Shown here in pieces: positions 56,401-63,121 of a stretch of DNA of 64,000 nt. This DNA is from JANYGA01 sp031420415. GTDB taxonomy: Bacteria; Vulcanimicrobiota; Vulcanimicrobiia; Vulcanimicrobiales; Vulcanimicrobiaceae. Below the pieces are notes generated by a model. It saw only the letters and a program-made list of their open reading frames with translations, was not told the origin of the DNA and made no database searches. The position numbers and the translations under genes are program-made. Position 1 is the first letter of the stretch; every line of letters begins with the position of its first letter. The stretch is from assembly GCA_031420415.1 (NCBI GenBank), contig JANOMT010000029.1, forward strand, positions 130,566 through 194,565, read 5' to 3'.

Positions 56401-58325
56401 ACCAGATAATGTCGGACGGTAGTGTAGCCGCGGGAGACGCACTCATGGACGACGAGCGATATTCGAAAGAAGACGGACCCGCGAATTCGGTTTCGATCGT
56501 CGCCGGGCCGAGGGCCGCGCTTGCCAAGACGACGATTCACGGCATGATCGAAGCGCGAGTCGAGTCGGCGCCGTTGGCAACTGCGATTATTTGCGGGGAC
56601 GAGCGGCTGACGTACGACGAATTGAATCGTCGTTCGAACCAACTCGCTCGCGTCTTGCGCAAACTCGTGCTCGGCGACGGCCGTCGGATCGGCATCGCTT
56701 TAACGCGTTCGATCGATCTTATCGTAGCTGTATTGGGAACGTTAAAAGCCGGATTCGCATACGTACCTCTCGATCCCGCACATCCGGTCGCTCGCGGAAA
56801 GATCATGCTCCGCGAGGCTGACGTTGCCACGCTCCTCGTCGATACTGAATTCGCGCGCGCGTTCGCGCCCGACGGAGTTCCGGTCGTCGATTTGGCTGCC
56901 GAGCGCGAACACCTCGCAAGGCAGTCTGCCGACGCCCTGCACGTCCGCGTCGAACCGAAGAATGCCGCCTATGTCATTTTCACTTCGGGGTCCACCGGAA
57001 TGCCGAAGGGAGTCGAAGTCTCGCATCGGTCGCTCGTTAACCTCGTGACGACGATGGCGCAGGAGCCGGGATTCGTTGCATCCGACGTTCTGCTTGCCGT
57101 TACGACCGTGGCTTTCGATATGTCCGCATTTGAAATATATACGGCGCTTTGCGCAGGCGGCACGCTAGTCGTTGCAAAGACTGAGGATCTGGCTGACGGT
57201 CATCGTCTTCGCGCCCTCATCGAGAAGACGGGGACGACGATGCTGCAATCGACCCCATCGACGTGGCGCCTGCTCGTCGAGGCGGAGTTTCGCGCGCCGG
57301 CGGGTTTTCGCATGCTTTCCGGAGGCGAAGGCTTACCTCGGGTCCTTGCAGACCGGCTCCTCGAGGGCGACGGGGAGCTGTGGAACGTTTATGGCCCGAC
57401 CGAGACGACCGTGTATGCGACGCGCGGCCGGGTCTTCCTCAACGAGTCGATCTCGATCGGTAAGCCGCTCGGAAACGCGTTCGCGTACGTTCTCGACGAC
57501 CTCCTACGTCCGGTCGAGCGGGGCGCTTTGGGCGAACTCTACATTGGTGGTGACGTTCTCGCGCTGGGATATATCAACGCGCCGGAATTGACGGCGAGTC
57601 GTTTTCCGGTCGATCCGTTCAACGGAGGCCGGATGTATCGAACCGGCGATGCGGTAAGAATGCGTGAAAACGGAACGATCGAAACCTTTGGGCGACTCGA
57701 CGATCAAGTAAAATTGCGCGGGTATCGTATCGAACTCGGTGAGATCGAAACGGCATTGATGCGCGTGGCAAACGTTTCCGATGCGGCGGTCGCCATTCGA
57801 GATGACGCCGGTTCCGCGCAACTGGTGGGATATCTGGTCCCTCGCGCAGCGACGGTCGTGGACGTCGTGTCTCTGCGCGAGCGTCTGGCAGTGCAATTTC
57901 CGGAGTACATGATTCCGTCAGCGTGGGTGATGCTCGGGGCTCTGCCCCTTAGCCCCAACGGAAAACTCGATCGGCGTGCGTTGCCGATACCAGAATTCGT
58001 CGCTCCGAGCGCCAAGGTGACGTTATCGACGCCCCTCGAAGTGCTGCTGGGATCGATATGGAGCGATGTTTTAGGGCGCTCGGAAATTGGCCGTGATGAC
58101 GATATTTTTGCGCTGGGCGCTGACTCGATCCAAATTTTCCAAATCGTGGCGCGTGCGAATCGTGCGGGTATCGTCATTCTCGCGCGTGACATCATGCAGA
58201 AACGAACGATCGGAAAAATCGTGTCGGGACTCGATGTTGCTAAACCCGGTCAGGGTCGTCGGCTCAGCCGCGCGCCCGTGTCACGTAATGATGAGTCCGA
58301 GTCGATCCAGGCGAACGCCCGTTGA
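50406..58325 (+). CDS. Hybrid PKS-aminotransferase-NRPS megasynthase (KS-AT-ACP-AMT-C-A-PCP)
   Basis: Product of 2,639 residues. KS ~33-450: Cys209 (QSACSTSL), His345, His385. AT ~557-860: Ser656 in GHSVGEF, and HAFH at 752-755, the malonyl-CoA type. ACP: Ser970 in GFDSL. Ala/Pro linker. Class III aminotransferase ~1100-1550: PLP Lys1399 in TYGKVVGGG. Condensation ~1580-2010: HHLICDG, His1716. Adenylation ~2040-2530: TSGSTGMPKG, Asp2238, Lys2520. PCP: Ser2574 in GADSI. There is no KR, DH or ER, as expected when the beta-keto group is transaminated. The KS-AT-ACP-AMT-C-A-PCP order is that of mycosubtilin MycA (minus its loading part) and microcystin McyE. An alternative start is ATG 50475. There is no loading module, so the acyl starter must come from elsewhere. 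Confidence 0.95.
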   Translation: MPDFHTIWRYERFARALGDVRGAMTFLPSSSHRDGIAIVGMAGRFPGAPDVATFWRNLCAGVESIVALDPASLEDDAALRQDPTYVAARAVLDDVDRFDAAFFSMHAREAELTDPQHRVLLETCWAALEDAGCDPRASAKRIGIYAGCSVSTYFVRHVLQDRELVESFAQEYQVGRFPELLGSGADFLATRIAYKLDLRGPAMTVQSACSTSLLAVAQACEALWAEHADLMLAGAVSITFPQHRGYRYQDGGMVSRDGHCRTFDADASGTVFGAGAGAVVLKRLADARADGDTIYAVVRGVGMNNDGSSKVGYTAPSVTGQADAVAAALRMANFAPETIDYVECHGTATPLGDPIEVAALAKAFAGVAATGKRVTLGSVKPNVGHLDVAAGMAGLVKTALALRDGKIPGTLNYRSPNPRIDFASTPFDVTATLGSWPTTAETRRAGISAFGVGGTNVHLVLESEPQPRSMTNAARPELLVLSARTAAALGSARARLAVHLRAEPDLALSDVARTLATGRRAFARRSSLVAISTADAAAQLEALVAMPPGTDTIAASEPEIAWLFPGQGSQTIGMGSELYATQPVFRAALDRCADALAPALGVDLRTLLDPSLSDETARAALTATSVAQPAIFSVSYALAQLMLFWGIAPAAMAGHSVGEFVAATLAGVFSLEDALALVAERGRLMQTMVPGAMLAVRLAEADLRPFLDSDLDIAAVNSPRQTVASGSFDAIARLEATLVGRNVLCKRVATSHAFHSALMDPIREPLARFIETLPLSQPTIPFVSTVTGGWIDADDATSPQYWSDHARETVRFSDALQTLADAGMTAYLEVGAGTALASNARQTFGRDTTHTIVSSLSGDDRGELASVSTALGRLWVAGAQPDLATLWSERDGRRISLPTYAFERGRYWIDPPSGDAKPEIKNVPVISVDATQSRVSVVSRDLAALLEELSGERVDEAAFGASFLELGFDSLFLGRFVQAVATRFGVAVTFRQLLGDLPSLSALAGHVVTVMPAPAAIVAAIAPLAVAVAVPGAVAAPSSAIEAIVRDQLATMQQLMRDQLLFLSGSISIAANAGAEVAAGTRVIAAPQATVAPSVSAAIDTNASRFEVFRVAPSASTDLTAAQRSHVEALIARVTTKTAKSKAYTQRYRAVLADPRVAAGFRSEWKEMVYPIVCERAAGSRLWDLDGNEYIDILNGFGQTAFGHAPDFVTEAVRSRLDRGFAIGPQADVAGEVAERFCAMTGNERVTFCNTGSEAVMAAMRIARTVTGRDRIVLFGGAYHGQFDEVLVKGAQTSTRSIPIAPGIPAGSVGNITVLKYATPESLAWVREHASELAAVIVEPVQSRHPALQPKEFLAEIRAITAASGTALVFDEVVTGFRMHPGGMQAVFGIRADLATYGKVVGGGMPIGILAGTARFMDALDGGMWQYGDDSQPEVPPTFFAGTFVRHPLVMEAVLAVLRHLEAHGPELQAALTERTTGMVARLNADLERRGLTSRIETFGSLFFFNFTPEERLAGLLHYEMRDRGVYVQEGFPCFLTTAHTEDDIATIVASFIDSLDALQSAGIFTPLGIFPSVNAFVDAPLDVALTPEQTEVWLAAQMGDDVSCAFNESVTVRLSGVLNELALERAWDQIIARHEALRATFAPTGETMRIVRPGATLFETLDFSALAPAQARVEVQRTIASEATTPFDVIAGPLVRATLVRIAPDEHAFVFTAHHLICDGWSINTILNELATLYTGIASGDTPKLGAPLRFSSFAAGQARRSIVEREATEAYWLEQFAETPKPLDLRLDRPRPMRKTYNGDVVTSLIDAQSYMAIKKAGARNGCTLFVTLLASYQLLLGRLGNTNDVVVCVPAAGQSLLDGGNLVGHCVNFLPVRIRWDDRAPVTALMSTARSRVLEAFEHQHYTLGSLVTKKKFARDANRLPLSEVQFNLERLADDLAFGDAIGRVDPNAKAFVNFDLFLNVIESESGLRLDCEYNTNLFNRETIEGYLRSYRLLLDQIMSDGSVAAGDALMDDERYSKEDGPANSVSIVAGPRAALAKTTIHGMIEARVESAPLATAIICGDERLTYDELNRRSNQLARVLRKLVLGDGRRIGIALTRSIDLIVAVLGTLKAGFAYVPLDPAHPVARGKIMLREADVATLLVDTEFARAFAPDGVPVVDLAAEREHLARQSADALHVRVEPKNAAYVIFTSGSTGMPKGVEVSHRSLVNLVTTMAQEPGFVASDVLLAVTTVAFDMSAFEIYTALCAGGTLVVAKTEDLADGHRLRALIEKTGTTMLQSTPSTWRLLVEAEFRAPAGFRMLSGGEGLPRVLADRLLEGDGELWNVYGPTETTVYATRGRVFLNESISIGKPLGNAFAYVLDDLLRPVERGALGELYIGGDVLALGYINAPELTASRFPVDPFNGGRMYRTGDAVRMRENGTIETFGRLDDQVKLRGYRIELGEIETALMRVANVSDAAVAIRDDAGSAQLVGYLVPRAATVVDVVSLRERLAVQFPEYMIPSAWVMLGALPLSPNGKLDRRALPIPEFVAPSAKVTLSTPLEVLLGSIWSDVLGRSEIGRDDDIFALGADSIQIFQIVARANRAGIVILARDIMQKRTIGKIVSGLDVAKPGQGRRLSRAPVSRNDESESIQANAR

Positions 58326-60448
58326 TCGCGGCCGGTACGACGGCTAAAGCCGACTTGACGACCTACCCACTGAGTTTCGCGCAGGAGCGGATGGTGACTG
58401 CAAGCCTGCAGCGTCCCGAGGACCCCTCGCATAATGCTTCGATGCGTTGGCGCATCCGCGGAAATCTCAGTCAAGCCGTGCTCGAGGCCGCTTGGCTTTT
58501 CCTTATCGCACGGCATGAAATCTTGCGCACGCGCTTTCTCCGCACGAGCTTACGTGCAGAGCAAGTCGTCGAAGCTTCCGTCGCATTTCGCGTCTCGATC
58601 GTCCATTGTTCGGCGCTCGACCCCACGATAATCGACCAAGAAATCGATCGAATCGCGGCGACCGACGCTGGCGCTCCGTTCGATATTTCCGTCGCTCCGT
58701 TGTTGCGCGTTACTCGGCTGATTCTCGGTACGATGGATTCGCTGCTTCTTGTAACGGCGCACCAAATCGTTTGCGACGGATGGTCCTTTGGGCTTTTGGC
58801 ACGCGAGCTAGGAATCGTTTGCGCCGCACTCTCTGCGGGAAGCGTACCGGAGTTGCCAGAGCTTACGACGACGTTCGGCGCTTTCGCAGGTTGGCAACGA
58901 AGTGCCATGACCGACGTTGCTTTAGCTGAAGAATACCGTCTCCTCGCGGTTGACTTCGTTGGGCCTCTGTCGGTTGAAGTCACCACCGATTTTACGAGAC
59001 CTTCGCTTTGGACGTCGCATGTCGATACGCGGAGTCGCGTAATCGTTACACAGCGAATGAAAAATTACATCGATGAAGCACGTGCGAGCGGGACTACGCC
59101 ATTTATGGCGACGCTCGCGGCGACGGCGCTCGCCCTTCGGGGGCGCGTAAGCGCCGGTATCCTAGCTATTACGACACAGGTCGTCGGCCGTGACGACGTC
59201 GACCTCGAAAGCGTAGCGGGTCCGTTCGTAAACACGATGCCGCTCCGGCTGGATATCGAAGGGTCGCATTCGCTTCTTACTGTTCTGGAACGCATCGGAG
59301 ATGCGGTGGCGAACGCGCTCGAACTTCGGCACGTGCCATTCGAACTCGCAGCCTGCCGGTTATTCCCGATCCAAGGTGAGGACCGTGGTGCCGTGTGCGG
59401 CGTGAACTTTCTCTATCAGAAAGCTTTCACACAAGATATCGATTACGGTGCCTTTCGTATCTCGAGCGAACACTCGCATCCGGGAGGATCGCAGTACGAC
59501 CTCAGCGTCTATATCGTCGAACGTCCGGGCGGGTGGCGTCTCACCTGCGATTTTAATCCCGATCTTTATCGGGGAGCCACGATCGATGCGATTCTCGACC
59601 GCTTTGAAGAAACGATCGCGGGCGGTATCGATCGACGACCTCCCGTCCTATTTTTCCACAGCGATCTTTTTGCCGATGGCTTTTATGCCAACGAAATTGC
59701 TGCGAATATCGCCGACCGTCGAATCGTTCCGATCGGGCCGCACGGCATTGGAGATCGACCGCTCCTCTCATCGATCGATGCGATGGCCGAAGACTATCTC
59801 AAAAACATCGACACGATTCAATCGAAAGGCCCGTACCGCCTCATCGGTTTCTGTGCGGGCGCCCTCGTTGCATTCGAAGTCGCTCGTCTTCTAAAAGCGC
59901 GCGGCGAAGAGGTCGCTGCGGTGATTCTGATCAACGCGACGGCTCCAGCACGGTCGGTTCTTCCGTTTCGCGATTTCGTCATTCGCGCTGTCGCACAGAA
60001 CGCGCGACTGAGTCCGCGCGTTCGCGAAATCGTATGTTACAACGTAGCCCGCTTTAATCGCGCTCTTTTGCGAGGACCGCGCGCGACGTTCGATTTTTTG
60101 CGCAATCTCGGCGCCTCGTCCTTGCGACCGCGTTCCGCGACGTCATCGCAACCGACCGGCGAAACGTTTATTCGATCGCGCGGCGATGCCGTCTCCGAAC
60201 TATCTTTCGCGCATATCGGTGCGGCGCTATCTCACCGTCCGCACTTCTTCGATGGACCGGTCACGCTCATATGGAGCTCGGATCAATCGAATCTTACGGG
60301 CGAGCCTACGCAAGGTTGGGATCGTCTATCGACATCGGTTCGAACGGTCGGAATGAGTGGCGGTCATGTCGCCCCGCTACACGAACTCGTAGGCGATCTT
60401 TCTATCCTTCTCGATGATATTCTCGCCGTCGAACCGCCCGTCGCGTAA
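58322..60448 (+). CDS. Condensation-thioesterase didomain NRPS protein without carrier domain
   Basis: Product of 708 residues; TTG start overlapping the synthase stop by 4 nt. Condensation domain ~14-430: the HHxxxDG motif reads HQIVCDG (His147, Gln148), so the catalytic second His is replaced; compare HHLICDG in the upstream protein. Type I thioesterase ~438-708: LFFHSDLFADG start, nucleophile Cys511 in GFCAGA instead of Ser, His682 in SGGHVAP. No adenylation or carrier domain lies between them, an unusual order. It probably releases the chain, with the carrier supplied by another protein. Confidence 0.9.
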   Translation: MIAAGTTAKADLTTYPLSFAQERMVTASLQRPEDPSHNASMRWRIRGNLSQAVLEAAWLFLIARHEILRTRFLRTSLRAEQVVEASVAFRVSIVHCSALDPTIIDQEIDRIAATDAGAPFDISVAPLLRVTRLILGTMDSLLLVTAHQIVCDGWSFGLLARELGIVCAALSAGSVPELPELTTTFGAFAGWQRSAMTDVALAEEYRLLAVDFVGPLSVEVTTDFTRPSLWTSHVDTRSRVIVTQRMKNYIDEARASGTTPFMATLAATALALRGRVSAGILAITTQVVGRDDVDLESVAGPFVNTMPLRLDIEGSHSLLTVLERIGDAVANALELRHVPFELAACRLFPIQGEDRGAVCGVNFLYQKAFTQDIDYGAFRISSEHSHPGGSQYDLSVYIVERPGGWRLTCDFNPDLYRGATIDAILDRFEETIAGGIDRRPPVLFFHSDLFADGFYANEIAANIADRRIVPIGPHGIGDRPLLSSIDAMAEDYLKNIDTIQSKGPYRLIGFCAGALVAFEVARLLKARGEEVAAVILINATAPARSVLPFRDFVIRAVAQNARLSPRVREIVCYNVARFNRALLRGPRATFDFLRNLGASSLRPRSATSSQPTGETFIRSRGDAVSELSFAHIGAALSHRPHFFDGPVTLIWSSDQSNLTGEPTQGWDRLSTSVRTVGMSGGHVAPLHELVGDLSILLDDILAVEPPVA

Positions 60449-60454
60449 CGGTGA

Positions 60455-60610
60455 CGAGATGGGAAACGAAAAACGGGTGACTGCGATGCGACGCAAGTTT
60501 GGAATCAGTTTGCCGCTTTCCTGACGACGACGAATACGAGTGGCGGCCACGTGCCGCCCATGCACGAGCTCATCTTGGAGCTTTTGAAAGTTCTTTGGGG
60601 CGTAATTTAA
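60455..60610 (+). pseudogene. Remnant of a second thioesterase C-terminus
   Basis: About 51 codons with no start, ending at TAA 60608-60610. They read WNQFAAFLTTTNTSGGHV then PPMHELILELLKVLWGVI. They align with the intact thioesterase just upstream (WDRLSTSVRTVGMSGGHV, APLHEL) with the same 13-residue spacing from Trp to SGGH. The GGAG of the oxygenase gene follows the stop directly, so an ancestral thioesterase gene was probably coupled to it. Confidence 0.82.
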
Positions 60611-60621
60611 GGAGTTACCGT

Positions 60622-61497
60622 ATGGTACGAGAAGCACCGACCCAGAATATCATCGACCCGGAGTCGTTCGAAGAGCTATATGGTAAACGTTCGTTTTCGT
60701 TCGCGCATCGGCTCGCCGGCCACCCCTTGTTTGAAAAGGATCGTTTGCTCGAACTCGCAGAGGCTATGCTGCTCGTTCCGAACGGGTACGCTTACAATTG
60801 TTCGCAGGTTGGGATCGGACAACGTTGGGATCAGATGCCAAAACCAAACGTCGGTCTTGTTGAAGCGCTGCGCGATATTGAAACGACCGATGCATGGGTG
60901 CAGCTCAACAAAGCCGAGACGGTTCCCGCCTATCGTGAGCTACTCGAAGCTTGTCTCGATGAGATGCAACAGGCGTCTGGGAGAGATCTGAGCGGCCTCG
61001 TAAAATATCGCAATTGCACCATCTTTATTAACTCTCCGAATCGCATAACGAACTACCATATCGATCGGGAGTGGAATTGTCTGCTTCAGATTCAAGGTTC
61101 CAAACGTGTCAGTGTCTTCGATCGGAGTGATCGGGAAGTGTTACCCGAAGAAGAGATCGAGCGATTCTGGACGGTCGATAACAACTCGGCGATATGGAAA
61201 CCGCAGTTTGAAGACCGAGCGCGCGTTTTCGAACTGACTCCGGGTACGGGGATTCATATCCCGATCAATTCACCGCATTGGGTAAAAAACGGTCCCGAAG
61301 TATCGGTCTCCTTAAGCGTGAACTTCCATCTTCATGACAAATTATTGGGCTACGTCTACCGCGCGAATTACTGGCTGCGGAAGGCTGGTTTGCGCCCATC
61401 GCCACCCGGCAGATCCAAATGGATCGATGCCGTAAAAGGCAACAGCTACGCTTCGATTCGATCCCTCGGCAACCGACTGCGTGGTCGGATCGGATGA
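60622..61497 (+). CDS. JmjC/cupin-type Fe(II)/2-oxoglutarate oxygenase-like protein
   Basis: Product of 291 residues from ATG 60622 with AAGGAG 7 nt upstream. The core YHIDREWNCLLQIQGSKRVSVFD has the HxD pair (His146, Asp148). The distal His is His219 in INSPHWVKNG, after PGTGIHIP. This HxD...H facial triad matches Cupin_8/JmjC-like hydroxylases. In an NRPS cluster it may hydroxylate an amino-acid side chain. It overlaps the glycosyltransferase start by 4 nt. Confidence 0.8.
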   Translation: MVREAPTQNIIDPESFEELYGKRSFSFAHRLAGHPLFEKDRLLELAEAMLLVPNGYAYNCSQVGIGQRWDQMPKPNVGLVEALRDIETTDAWVQLNKAETVPAYRELLEACLDEMQQASGRDLSGLVKYRNCTIFINSPNRITNYHIDREWNCLLQIQGSKRVSVFDRSDREVLPEEEIERFWTVDNNSAIWKPQFEDRARVFELTPGTGIHIPINSPHWVKNGPEVSVSLSVNFHLHDKLLGYVYRANYWLRKAGLRPSPPGRSKWIDAVKGNSYASIRSLGNRLRGRIG

Positions 61498-63068
61498 ATC
61501 GAAATCAACTCGCGGCGATCGTATTTTTTGCAATACTCGCCGGAGTGGCTTTCCGATTGTACCATTTAGATCATAAGGTCGTATGGTCGGACGAGATTTT
61601 CACTCGATTGCACGTCGTTGGCCTTACCGAAAGCGATGTTGTCGCGAAATCGAGGGGCGTCCGCGATGTGGGGAATTTGAGTGTTTACTTGGCGTCAGGC
61701 GACGTCGGACACGAGCGTGGATTCGACGCAACCGTCCGTTCCATCGTCGCTGAAGATCCGCACCACGCACCGCTGTATTATCTTGTAGAACGATCGTGGA
61801 TCAAAGTCTTCGGTGATTCGATCGTCACCGAGCGGTTGCTCTCGGCACTTATCGGTATCCTCGCATTGCCGATTGCATTTTGGCTCGCCATGGAGCTGTT
61901 CAAATCAATTCGGTGCGCGTGGTTTTTCGTCGCCTTGATGGCGGTGTCGCCGTTTTTCGTTCTGTATTCCCAGGAAAATCGTGAATACGCGCTTTGGGAG
62001 CTTTCCGTGCTCTTACTGCTAACCTTGGCCTTGCGTGCGGTTCGTACGATGTCTCGCCGAGACTGGGCACTTTATGGCGCGAGCATCGCATTTTCGCTCT
62101 ACACCGACCCACTCTCGATCGCGGTTGTGGGGGGACAAACGGTCTACTTTATTTTGATGGAACGCGAACGTCTCGCGAAATTTGCGATACTCCCGATCCT
62201 CGCGACCGGAGCCGGCGTCGCCGCATTCGTACCCTGGCTCCTGGTCATCGCTCGCAACCGGCCGCAAATCGACCGCGGCTTGGCGGAAACCGTATCGGGC
62301 AAGGATCCAATCCTTACGACCATACGGACATTCGTTAGCGAGTGGCACTTGGCGACGCTCGATTTCAATGCCGTCGTTAGATCGTCGGCGAGTTTCGCCA
62401 TTTCTTTCATCGCTCTCGGTATACTGCTCGTCGCTTTGATCGTTTTACATCGCACGGCGAAGCCTCGTTCGTGGGCGCTCGTGTACTGTATCGTCGTATT
62501 TACGGCTGGGCCGATGCTCGCGATGGATATTATCTTTGGCGGCCACCGCTCGGCCAATTCGCGCTATCTGGTGCCGCTGTTCATCTGCATCGAGCTCACA
62601 CTCGCTTACGCGCTCTCGCGTGGCGTCGCGCGCGACCCGCGATGGGCGTTCGCATTCGTAACGCTCCTCTTTGGCGGCGTCGCGTCGTGCACGGCAAGTG
62701 CCCAAGCTTCCACCTGGTGGTCGAAATACAACGAGCATTCTATCTCGGTCGCTCGCGCGATCAATCTCTCGGAGCGACCGATTATCGTGAGCGACAACTA
62801 CGTCCACTTTCTTCTATCGCTCGCGCCGTACCTCAAACCCGGGACGCGCCTGGCTCTGAGTCCGCGGTGTTTCTTGTGTCACGATTCCGCTCGCTCTGAG
62901 GGTCCAGAACGTTTGAGTGCGATGATATCACCTGGCGACGATGTATTTTTGCTCGGTCCCTCTGAGCAATTACAGCGTTCGGTTCGGGAACGAAAGACGA
63001 GATTTGCAAGCCGGATCCGATGCATCGACGTTTATAGGAACTGTGCGAGTGCGCTCGAGCTGTTTTAG
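61494..63068 (+). CDS. Membrane glycosyltransferase, GT39/PMT-like (ArnT superfamily)
   Basis: Product of 524 residues from ATG 61494. N-terminal TM span, then a loop with VVWSDEIFTRLH (candidate catalytic Asp-Glu) and EDPHHAPLYYLVERSW, the signature of lipid-linked-sugar transferases. About 9-10 hydrophobic spans (e.g. LLSALIGILALPIAFWLAMELF, ILPILATGAGVAAFVPWLLVI) and a C-terminal soluble tail of ~120 residues. ATGA coupling to the oxygenase ties it to the cluster. It would act on the outer face of the membrane, using a polyprenyl-phosphate sugar. Confidence 0.83.
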   Translation: MNRNQLAAIVFFAILAGVAFRLYHLDHKVVWSDEIFTRLHVVGLTESDVVAKSRGVRDVGNLSVYLASGDVGHERGFDATVRSIVAEDPHHAPLYYLVERSWIKVFGDSIVTERLLSALIGILALPIAFWLAMELFKSIRCAWFFVALMAVSPFFVLYSQENREYALWELSVLLLLTLALRAVRTMSRRDWALYGASIAFSLYTDPLSIAVVGGQTVYFILMERERLAKFAILPILATGAGVAAFVPWLLVIARNRPQIDRGLAETVSGKDPILTTIRTFVSEWHLATLDFNAVVRSSASFAISFIALGILLVALIVLHRTAKPRSWALVYCIVVFTAGPMLAMDIIFGGHRSANSRYLVPLFICIELTLAYALSRGVARDPRWAFAFVTLLFGGVASCTASAQASTWWSKYNEHSISVARAINLSERPIIVSDNYVHFLLSLAPYLKPGTRLALSPRCFLCHDSARSEGPERLSAMISPGDDVFLLGPSEQLQRSVRERKTRFASRIRCIDVYRNCASALELF

Positions 63069-63121
63069 TAGGTTACGCACGGGCGCACGCGCGTGCCAAA
63101 CGACCAACGGAGCGTGACGGT

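Noticed and set aside
60499..60621. N-terminal extension of the oxygenase from 60499
   Set aside because: This frame crosses the thioesterase remnant; the ATG at 60622 has an ideal AAGGAG site and fits the domain start.
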